27,983 bases of DNA from Prevotella sp. UBA4217 (GTDB lineage: Bacteria > Bacteroidota > Bacteroidia > Bacteroidales > Bacteroidaceae), in NCBI GenBank assembly GCA_002379425.1, contig DFTH01000006.1, forward strand, positions 1 to 27,983, given 5' to 3'. Below are positions 22,116-27,983 of this stretch, in pieces. The notes under the pieces were generated by a model, which saw only the letters and a list, made by a program, of their open reading frames with translations, was not told the origin of the DNA and did not search any database. Every line of letters starts with the position of its first letter. The stretch's first letter is position 1. The position numbers and the translations under genes were made by a program.

Positions 22116-23270
22116 CTACAGCAGTTTCTTGATCTCTGCCTCCAGATCCTTGATCTGCGCGGCACGCTTTACGAGGTTATTGCCACGGTCGATGAGGAAG
22201 TAGTCGGGAACCGCCTGTACGTTGTACAACAAGAGCCGTTGCGACTGGATGCCGTCTGCATCGCGCACGCAGATCCAGGGGAGGGCCGACGTCTGCTGCT
22301 TCCAGAAGTGCTCGTCGGGATCAAGCGATACCTGATAGACCTCGAAACCCTGCTGCTGGTATTTGTTGTAGAGTTCACGGAGCATCAGGATACGGGCGGG
22401 TGAGTCCTCCAGGGCGAAGATATGGAAGTCGAGCAGTACGACCTTGCCCTGCAGGTCTGTCAGATGGCGCTCCTGACCTTTGTTGTCGATGAGGCTGATA
22501 TCGAGCACTCCTGACTCCTTCACCTTGCTGGCATCCACTTGCAGATCCTTGTTCTGGGCGTCAACGATGCGCATGGTCTTCATCCCCTCGATGGCGATAT
22601 TGTGCAGGTTCTGCCCGCGCTCGGCATGAGGGTAATAGGTGTCCCAACTGGTGGCAACGGCAGCGAAGGCCTTGATGTCGTCCTTGTTGGTGCGGGGGTT
22701 GAAGATGAGCCACTGGCCGATGGTCTGGAAGAGTGCGAAGTAGGAGTAGGCCTTCATGGGCTCCTTGTAGATATAGTTGCGCTTCACTTCCTCCTTATAG
22801 GCATCGATCAGTTTCTGGATACTGTCGTTGGCGGCGGTGATGCCCAGTTGCGTGTTCTGCTGGAGGGCAATGGCCTGGGCCTGCAGTGCCATCTGCTTCT
22901 GGGTGAGTTCCTTGATCTTCTCGCAGTTGTCCGACCCGGAGATGCTATAGTTGGAAGCCATGTCAGGATAGGTGCCCCTGACTTGGACGGTCTCTGTGGA
23001 ATCGATGCTGACATTGATGATCTGGTCGGCTATACGGAGACGGTAGAACTCTGGGGCCTGGTTGGCTGCCTCGCTGAAGGAGAAGTCGCCTGAGTCACCC
23101 AACTTGACGGAGTCCAGCACATTGATGCCTTCAAGTCCTACGTTCTCAAAGTAGAGCACAGAGTCCTTGGCATTTGCAATCTGTCCTTCCACCTTAAACT
23201 TCTTGTCGCTGCATGAAGCAATCGTCAAGACTGCCATCAGCAGCAGGGCTGATTTCCAAAGATGTTTCAT
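22116..23270 (-). CDS. DUF4369/thioredoxin-like lipoprotein lacking the CxxC motif
   Basis: 384 residues from MKHLWKSALLLMAVLTIASC (lipobox Cys20); the upstream in-frame extension crosses the promoter and is rejected. Residues about 27-110 form a DUF4369 domain (KVEGQIANAKDSVLYFENV...). The middle, about 125-250, is helical. From about 258 comes a thioredoxin/AhpC-TSA fold: GKVVLLDF (275-282), but then HIFALEDSPAR, where TlpA-type proteins have WASWCGPCR. The cis-Pro region VPDYFLID (354-361) is kept. It therefore cannot act as a normal disulfide oxidoreductase and may bind or scaffold instead. It is divergent from pnp. Confidence 0.88.
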   Translation of the reverse strand: MKHLWKSALLLMAVLTIASCSDKKFKVEGQIANAKDSVLYFENVGLEGINVLDSVKLGDSGDFSFSEAANQAPEFYRLRIADQIINVSIDSTETVQVRGTYPDMASNYSISGSDNCEKIKELTQKQMALQAQAIALQQNTQLGITAANDSIQKLIDAYKEEVKRNYIYKEPMKAYSYFALFQTIGQWLIFNPRTNKDDIKAFAAVATSWDTYYPHAERGQNLHNIAIEGMKTMRIVDAQNKDLQVDASKVKESGVLDISLIDNKGQERHLTDLQGKVVLLDFHIFALEDSPARILMLRELYNKYQQQGFEVYQVSLDPDEHFWKQQTSALPWICVRDADGIQSQRLLLYNVQAVPDYFLIDRGNNLVKRAAQIKDLEAEIKKLL

Positions 23271-23303
23271 ATCTGATATCGTATATATTTCTTTTTGCGG
23301 CTG

Positions 23304-23311
23304 CAAAGGTA
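23304..23311 (-). promoter_or_regulatory. -7 box of the DUF4369 lipoprotein gene
   Basis: The minus strand reads TACCTTTG, 34 bases before the ATG at 23270. The -33 element is weak. Confidence 0.55.
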
Positions 23312-23374
23312 CGTCTTTTTTCATAAAAAACGAAAAATAATCCCGTTTTCTTCGTTTATTTATATTATAATGTG

Positions 23375-23382
23375 TAACTTTG
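23375..23382 (+). promoter_or_regulatory. pnp: -7 box of pnp
   Basis: TAACTTTG, 69 bases before the ATG at 23452. The roughly 60-base leader is T-rich and shows no strong hairpin of the type used for PNPase autoregulation in enterics. Confidence 0.6.
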
Positions 23383-23451
23383 CGCCGTTTTAGCGACTGA
23401 CAGCGCTCATGTCGCATCGTGTTTTTTATTTTTAGATGTTTTTATTTTAAG

Positions 23452-25827
23452 ATGAACGTAATTACAAAGACCCTTCAATTGGCTGATGGACGCACCATCA
23501 CCATTGAGACCGGGAAAGTGGCAAAACAGACCGACGGCTCTGTTGTTCTCCGCATGAACAACACCGTATTGCTCGCCACTGTTTGTGCCGCAAAAGATGC
23601 AGTTCCCGGAACAGATTTCATGCCTTTGCAGGTAGATTATCGTGAACAGTACAGTGCAGCCGGACGATTCCCCGGTGGATTTACCAAGCGCGAAGGCAAA
23701 GCCAGCGACAACGAAATCCTGACATCACGACTGGTCGATCGCGTGCTCCGCCCGCTCTTCCCGTCAAACTATCACGCTGAGGTGTTCGTGAACGTGATGC
23801 TGCTCTCCGCCGACGGCGTGGATCAGCCCGATGCCCTGGCAGGCTTCGCTGCCTCTGCAGCCATGGCTTGCTCCGACATCCCCTTCGAGTGCCCCATCAG
23901 TGAGGTGCGCGTGGCCCGTGTTGGTGGCGAGTATGTCATTAATCCTACCTTCGAGCAGATGAAGGAGGCCGACATGGATATCATGGTCGGTGCCTCTGCT
24001 GAGAACATCATGATGGTGGAAGGTGAGATGAAAGAGGTGTCAGAACAGGATATGATCGGTGCCCTCAAGGCTGCCATGGCAGCCATCAAGCCGATGTGCG
24101 AACTGCAGGCAGAACTTTCCAAGGAACTCGGCAAGGACGTGAAGCGTGAGTATGACCACGAGGTGAACGACGAGGCACTGCGCGAGCGGATGAACAAGGA
24201 ACTCTACCAGCCTGCCTACGACATCACCAAGCAGGCCCTGGAGAAGCAGGCCCGTCAGGATGCCTTCGACAAACTGCTCGAAGACTTCAAGGAGAAGTTC
24301 TTCGAGGAGCGTAAGGCACTCGCCGAGAACTCCGAATCTGCAGAGGAGCCCGAGATTTCCGACGACGACTATGCTGCCATGATGGACCGCTACTACCACG
24401 ACGTGATGCGCGATGCCATGCGCCGCTGCATCCTCGATGAGGGTATCCGCCTGGATGGCCGTAAGTGCGACGAGATCCGTCCTATCTGGTGCGAGGTCTC
24501 TCCCCTGCCCATGCCTCACGGAAGCAGTATCTTCACGCGTGGTGAGACACAGTCGCTCTCTACCTGTACCCTCGGTACGAAACTGGATGAGAAACTCGTT
24601 GACGACGTACTGGAGCACGGCTACCAGCGCTTCCTGCTCCACTATAACTTCCCGCCGTTCTGCACGGGCGAGGCCAAGGCTCAGCGCGGCGTAGGCCGTC
24701 GTGAGATCGGTCACGGCCATCTGGCATGGCGCGGACTGAAGGGCCAGATTCCCGAGGACTTCCCCTACACCGTTCGTCTGGTGTCTCAGATCCTGGAGTC
24801 CAACGGCTCTTCTTCAATGGCTACTGTATGTGCCGGTACCTTGGCCCTGATGGATGCCGGCGTACCCATGAAGAAGCCCGTATCAGGTATCGCCATGGGT
24901 CTGATCAAGAACCCCGGCGAAGAGAAGTACGCCGTGCTCAGTGATATCCTCGGTGATGAGGACCACTTGGGCGACATGGACTTCAAGACCACGGGTACGA
25001 AGGACGGTCTGACAGCCACGCAGATGGATATCAAGTGCGACGGTCTGTCGTTCGAGATCCTGGAGAAAGCACTGATGCAGGCCAAGGCTGGTCGTGAGCA
25101 TATCCTGAAGTGCCTCACCGATACCATCGCCGAGCCGCGTGCAGAGATGAAGCCGCAGGTACCGCGCATCGTGGCCTTCGATATTCCCAAGGAGTTTATT
25201 GGTGCAGTCATTGGCCCGGGCGGAAAGATCATCCAGCAGATGCAGGAGGATACCGGTGCCACGATCACCATCGACGAGACCGATGGTGTCGGCAAGGTGC
25301 AGGTGTCTGCTCCTAACAAGGACAGCATCGACGCTGCCGTTGCCAAGATCAAGGCCATCGTGGCCATCCCCGAGGTGGGTGAGATCTACGATGGTGTCGT
25401 GCGCTCCATCATGCCTTACGGCTGCTTCGTAGAGATCATGCCTGGCAAGGACGGGCTGCTCCATATCTCAGAGATTGACTGGAAGCGCCTGGAGACTGTC
25501 GAGGAGGCAGGTATCAAGGAGGGCGATAAGATCAAGGTGAAGTTACTCGAGATCGACCCGAAGACGGGTAAGTACAAACTCTCCCACCGTGTACTGATCG
25601 AGAAGCCGGCCGACTACGTGGAGCCCCAGCAGCGCCGCCGCGAGCGTGGTGAGCGTCCCGAGAGAGGCGAGCGCCGCGACCGTCGTCCAGACCGTGGCGA
25701 CCGCAGGAACGGCGACCGTTGCGAGCGTGGTGAGCATCGTCCGCACAACGACCACCAGGAGGAGGCTCCGAAGGTAGATAACGAACCGAAGGACTTCAGC
25801 GATTCGCTCGACAACATGGACTTCTAA
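23452..25827 (+). CDS. pnp: Polyribonucleotide nucleotidyltransferase (PNPase)
   Basis: 791 residues from [21 protein letters not shown]; an in-frame ATG at 23419 is too close to the promoter. Phosphorolytic 3'-5' exoribonuclease of RNA turnover. Two RNase PH domains flank a helical domain; the second begins around [13 protein letters not shown], and the core has [29 protein letters not shown] and [12 protein letters not shown]. The KH domain (about 573-635) has [14 protein letters not shown] and the S1 domain (about 643-712) has GEIYDGVV...PYGCFVEI. A disordered tail of 66 residues (726-791) follows, first Arg/Glu/Gly/Asp-rich, then acidic, ending NMDF. A strong terminator follows. Confidence 0.97.
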   Translation: MNVITKTLQLADGRTITIETGKVAKQTDGSVVLRMNNTVLLATVCAAKDAVPGTDFMPLQVDYREQYSAAGRFPGGFTKREGKASDNEILTSRLVDRVLRPLFPSNYHAEVFVNVMLLSADGVDQPDALAGFAASAAMACSDIPFECPISEVRVARVGGEYVINPTFEQMKEADMDIMVGASAENIMMVEGEMKEVSEQDMIGALKAAMAAIKPMCELQAELSKELGKDVKREYDHEVNDEALRERMNKELYQPAYDITKQALEKQARQDAFDKLLEDFKEKFFEERKALAENSESAEEPEISDDDYAAMMDRYYHDVMRDAMRRCILDEGIRLDGRKCDEIRPIWCEVSPLPMPHGSSIFTRGETQSLSTCTLGTKLDEKLVDDVLEHGYQRFLLHYNFPPFCTGEAKAQRGVGRREIGHGHLAWRGLKGQIPEDFPYTVRLVSQILESNGSSSMATVCAGTLALMDAGVPMKKPVSGIAMGLIKNPGEEKYAVLSDILGDEDHLGDMDFKTTGTKDGLTATQMDIKCDGLSFEILEKALMQAKAGREHILKCLTDTIAEPRAEMKPQVPRIVAFDIPKEFIGAVIGPGGKIIQQMQEDTGATITIDETDGVGKVQVSAPNKDSIDAAVAKIKAIVAIPEVGEIYDGVVRSIMPYGCFVEIMPGKDGLLHISEIDWKRLETVEEAGIKEGDKIKVKLLEIDPKTGKYKLSHRVLIEKPADYVEPQQRRRERGERPERGERRDRRPDRGDRRNGDRCERGEHRPHNDHQEEAPKVDNEPKDFSDSLDNMDF

Positions 25828-25832
25828 ATAGC

Positions 25833-25863
25833 AAGCCCCTCGCTCCACGGCGAGGGGCTTTTT
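25833..25863 (+). terminator. Rho-independent terminator of pnp
   Basis: Perfect 10-bp stem AAGCCCCTCG/CGAGGGGCTT (25833-25842 with 25851-25860), followed by T-run 25859-25863, five bases after the pnp stop. Confidence 0.93.
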
Positions 25864-25915
25864 CGATAAATTTAAAGGCACATTACGAAAACAGTCTTCG
25901 TGCGCGTAGAAGGAA

Positions 25916-27568
25916 TCACTGTTTCTTAATGCCAAAATGCTTCAACAGGTTTGACTCAAACTGGCGTGCGGTCTTCTGATTGAACAGGATGAGACTCAAT
26001 TCGGCTCTGAGATTAGTAATACGTTGCGGCGAAACCTTTAGAAGACGGGCGATGTCATTGACATGAACATCGAGGATACTTAAAATGCAGACCTTCTTCA
26101 TCTGGATTGTCATGGCCTCGTTCTGCTCAAACTCCTGTTGTAATATAGGGAAGTGCTCATACGTGACTGTTAAAAGGTCGTCAAAGGCCTTCTCTGTTAG
26201 ATTCTGATGAGGATTATTGGCTATAAGGACAGAACGGAGCACAACATCATTGGTGAAATACTTCTTGGACATCGCCTTCCTTTTTGATGCAGTCAGTTCT
26301 TCCTCCTGCCGTGATTGCATCTTAGCGAGTTGATGCTCATATTCTTGTCTTGCTTGCTCCTGTTTGTGAAAATAATCACGTTGTAGTTGTTCCTTTTCCT
26401 CTTGATGCAACTGTAGCAATTCTTCCTCTCTCTCCAAATGGATTCTTCGCAAACGAACTTGAACCTTGCGGAACCGCTTGACCAAATAGGCAATGCCAAC
26501 AATAAATGCTATGAGCAAAAGAAGCGTAACCGCAAATGCTATAAAAGCCCATAATGCCTTGTTCTCGTTTTCGAGATACTGTTCCTTATAGTAGTGGTAG
26601 TCATAACTGGCTGCAAGTTGGGCCGTCTGTTGCTGGTCCTTGCGAATAACCGACGAATCTGTGGCCATACAATACAGCATGGAGTATTTTACAACAGAGT
26701 CTGCCTGATGTAGTTTTCCCGAAATATTTAGTAGCCCTTCGTATATCATGGTCAAGGAAGTTAGTGGCATCTGGGGGTTATATGCCCTCCTATAATAATA
26801 ATCGGCAGAATCCAGAAGGTTGATACCCTCATAATAAGCACCCTTATAATAATAGAACAAACGCTTTGAAGGGGGAAGTTCATGATACTTGTCAAACTGT
26901 TTGGATTCATGGTCATACTGGTCTATTAGTTGTTTTAGTTCAGACAGACGGTCTGGCTTGCCAGCATATAGATGCATCAACATTGTTGAGGTCTGCAAAG
27001 CGTCTTGCCCATAGCCATGCTCACGGTATTGGCGCATCGTCTCACGAAGGAGGATCTCGGCACTATCCCGCTTGTTCATGAGAATATAGGCACCCGCTAT
27101 CATGCCCTTATGATAAATGGTATGGAAGGTATCTTTGGCACACAGAAAACAGCGGCTGGCCTGTCGGCGTGCATGAATTTCGTTGGAAAGCAGTAGTTGC
27201 TTATGAAAGAGACTTGCCATTTGGGAGTAAACCCGGCCAAGGACGGCGTAGTCGCAATCCGGCGAGGATGTGTCGGCCTTGGCCACAGCATCGAGATAGC
27301 AGTCAACGGCTCGGGTCGTCTCACCCATGTCGGCATAGGTACGCCCGAGGATATACTTGGCGCGCATGCGCTCGTTGGCCGAGCCGTGGCGGTAGAAGTA
27401 ATCCGCGAGGGCCTCAGCCAGCGAGTCGTTGAGCATTGGCTCGTCACTTCTGTTACGCTGCTCCAGGGCCGACAGTTGCTCCCGCATCTGCGCGCCATCG
27501 CGCGCGCAGCCCATCAACAACACCAGGGCGCACACGCAGGAAAGACTATATGTCAATGCTCTCTTCAT
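25916..27568 (-). CDS. TPR lipoprotein with transmembrane segment, coiled coil and C-terminal HTH (membrane-bound regulator)
   Basis: 550 residues from MKRALTYSLSCVCALVLLMGC (lipobox Cys21). Residues about 45-330 form helical TPR-like repeats, with a conserved KYILGRTYADMGETTRAVDCY unit first. A single membrane span covers 339-363. A charged Glu/Gln/Arg coiled coil covers about 366-435. The last 70 residues contain NDIARLLKVSPQRITNLRAEL (504-524), a helix-turn-helix. The layout fits the Bacteroidales family of membrane-anchored TPR regulators: the periplasmic TPR part senses and the cytoplasmic HTH acts on DNA. Ligand and targets are unknown. The frame stays open upstream to 27742 through the 21-bp array, but that extension reads heptad-repeat DNA and crosses the promoter. 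The convergent pnp is 88 bases away. Confidence 0.88.
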   Translation of the reverse strand: MKRALTYSLSCVCALVLLMGCARDGAQMREQLSALEQRNRSDEPMLNDSLAEALADYFYRHGSANERMRAKYILGRTYADMGETTRAVDCYLDAVAKADTSSPDCDYAVLGRVYSQMASLFHKQLLLSNEIHARRQASRCFLCAKDTFHTIYHKGMIAGAYILMNKRDSAEILLRETMRQYREHGYGQDALQTSTMLMHLYAGKPDRLSELKQLIDQYDHESKQFDKYHELPPSKRLFYYYKGAYYEGINLLDSADYYYRRAYNPQMPLTSLTMIYEGLLNISGKLHQADSVVKYSMLYCMATDSSVIRKDQQQTAQLAASYDYHYYKEQYLENENKALWAFIAFAVTLLLLIAFIVGIAYLVKRFRKVQVRLRRIHLEREEELLQLHQEEKEQLQRDYFHKQEQARQEYEHQLAKMQSRQEEELTASKRKAMSKKYFTNDVVLRSVLIANNPHQNLTEKAFDDLLTVTYEHFPILQQEFEQNEAMTIQMKKVCILSILDVHVNDIARLLKVSPQRITNLRAELSLILFNQKTARQFESNLLKHFGIKKQ

Positions 27569-27576
27569 GGTCTGTG

Positions 27577-27608
27577 CAAAGATACGACAAGTTTTCCATT
27601 CCGCCAAA
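27577..27608 (-). promoter_or_regulatory. Promoter carried by repeat element copy 2
   Basis: TTTG (27605-27608), 20 bases, TATCTTTG (27577-27584) on the minus strand. Only eight bases separate the -7 box from the ATG at 27568, so the TPR/HTH gene's mRNA would be leaderless or nearly so. The block from 27576 to 27608 differs at no position from 162-194. Confidence 0.7.
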
Positions 27609-27624
27609 CAATTCTCGACAAATA

Positions 27625-27771
27625 AGAGGCACTTTAGCAGAATGAGGAGGCTCTTTACGAACGTGAGGAGCCTCTTTAGAAACGTAGGGAGCCTCCTCAG
27701 AAACGTAGGGAGCCTCCTCAGTTCCGTAAAGTGCCTCCTCATTTCAGAAAACAGCCTTCCTATTCCAGAAA
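27625..27771. repeat. Tandem array of seven 21-bp units (copy 2)
   Basis: Units begin at 27625, 27646, 27667, 27688, 27709, 27730 and 27751. The best resemble GGAGCCTCTTTAGAAACG. The final unit, ACAGCCTTCCTATTCCAGAA plus A, is identical to the final unit of copy 1 (356-376). Units differ mostly in the middle bases (CTTTA against CCTCA). The array lies between the promoter and the palindrome, as in copy 1. Confidence 0.85.
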
Positions 27772-27775
27772 AGTG

Positions 27776-27930
27776 CCTTCGCGCGCGTGCGTGGTAGTTG
27801 TCTTACCCACTTTTTATGTGTCCCATCTGTTCCACCTGTCCACGGTGCTGACTATCCTTCTTGGACAGATGGGACACGTGGGACACTTGTTTTTGGCTTA
27901 AGACAACTACTACGCCTGCGCACGCGAAGG
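27776..27930. repeat. Large palindromic repeat with nested arms (copy 2)
   Basis: Core arms 27818-27841 and 27863-27886 pair at 20 of 24 positions (two of the four exceptions would be G-U in RNA) around a 21-base spacer, the same spacer length as copy 1. A second, outer pair of arms is perfect over 12 bases, GTAGTTGTCTTA (27794-27805) with 27899-27910. Beyond it CCTTCGCG (27776-27783) matches CGCGAAGG (27923-27930). The whole is a 155-bp nested palindrome. Confidence 0.85.
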
Positions 27931-27983
27931 AGCACACTGAGGGCAGTGACTTTAAGCACGACGAAAAAAGGCACCACCCCGTC

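Noticed and set aside
27569..27742. N-terminal extension of the TPR/HTH gene by 58 codons through the 21-bp array
   Set aside because: The extension is repeat DNA and crosses the promoter; the ATG at 27568 starts a perfect lipoprotein signal.
161..27930. A 27-kb composite transposon bounded by the two repeat copies
   Set aside because: The interior holds core housekeeping genes and tRNAs, there is no transposase, and each copy is tied to its own promoter and gene.
27963..27983. Possible terminator of the next minus-strand gene at the right edge
   Set aside because: An A-run followed by GGCACCACCCC looks like the T-run and 3' arm of a hairpin, but the other arm is outside the window, so it is not listed as a feature.

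Overview
The window looks like a chromosomal stretch of a Bacteroidales bacterium, most likely Prevotella or a close relative. The reasons are the recurrent Bacteroidetes-type promoter (TTTG, about 20 bases, TAnnTTTG), the almost complete lack of Shine-Dalgarno sites, the abundant short-signal-peptide lipoproteins, and family-typical genes: LruC-domain lipoproteins, an AAA-ATPase with a PD-(D/E)XK nuclease, a DUF4369/thioredoxin-like lipoprotein and a TPR/HTH membrane regulator. The genus is inferred from protein flavour, not from a marker gene.

Layout. 1-102: start of an Rpn-type PD-(D/E)XK protein, cut by the window edge. 161-590: copy 1 of a composite non-coding element (promoter block, seven 21-bp units, large palindrome). 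663-10171: accessory block with four LruC-domain lipoproteins, broken by a split AAA-ATPase/nuclease gene at 2443-3977. The last LruC gene lies 18 bases behind a tRNA-Met(CAT) gene and is probably read from the tRNA promoter. 10353-12043: ribF and a CPBP intramembrane protease, overlapping by ATGA. 12180-18829, all on the minus strand: topA, aroK, speA, argB, then an ECF sigma factor and a small membrane protein that is probably its partner. 18917-21814: Nudix hydrolase and SGNH acetylesterase, divergent from an alpha/beta-hydrolase esterase. 21825-22108: tRNA-Val(GAC) with a 26-codon secretion-signal ORF behind it and an 18-bp perfect hairpin in front. 22116-23270: DUF4369/thioredoxin-like lipoprotein, divergent from pnp (23452-25827). 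25916-27568: TPR lipoprotein with a transmembrane segment, coiled coil and HTH. 27577-27930: copy 2 of the composite element, in the same orientation and in the same relative place (between an upstream gene's probable terminator and a downstream gene's start).

How it works together. The housekeeping genes (ribF, topA, aroK, speA, argB, pnp, two tRNAs) form a core backbone. The LruC block is the accessory part: four envelope lipoproteins share an N-terminal block, an Asp-rich core and a C-terminal Trp block, but have different middle and tail modules, as expected for diversified surface proteins. Two of them (663-2237 and 4148-6424) appear to be a tandem duplication that includes the terminator. 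The most unusual non-coding signal is the composite element at both ends of the window. Each copy has exactly seven 21-bp units, a complete promoter on one side and a palindrome built from 9-bp subrepeats on the other. I see no CRISPR array, no transposase, no rRNA and no prophage gene.
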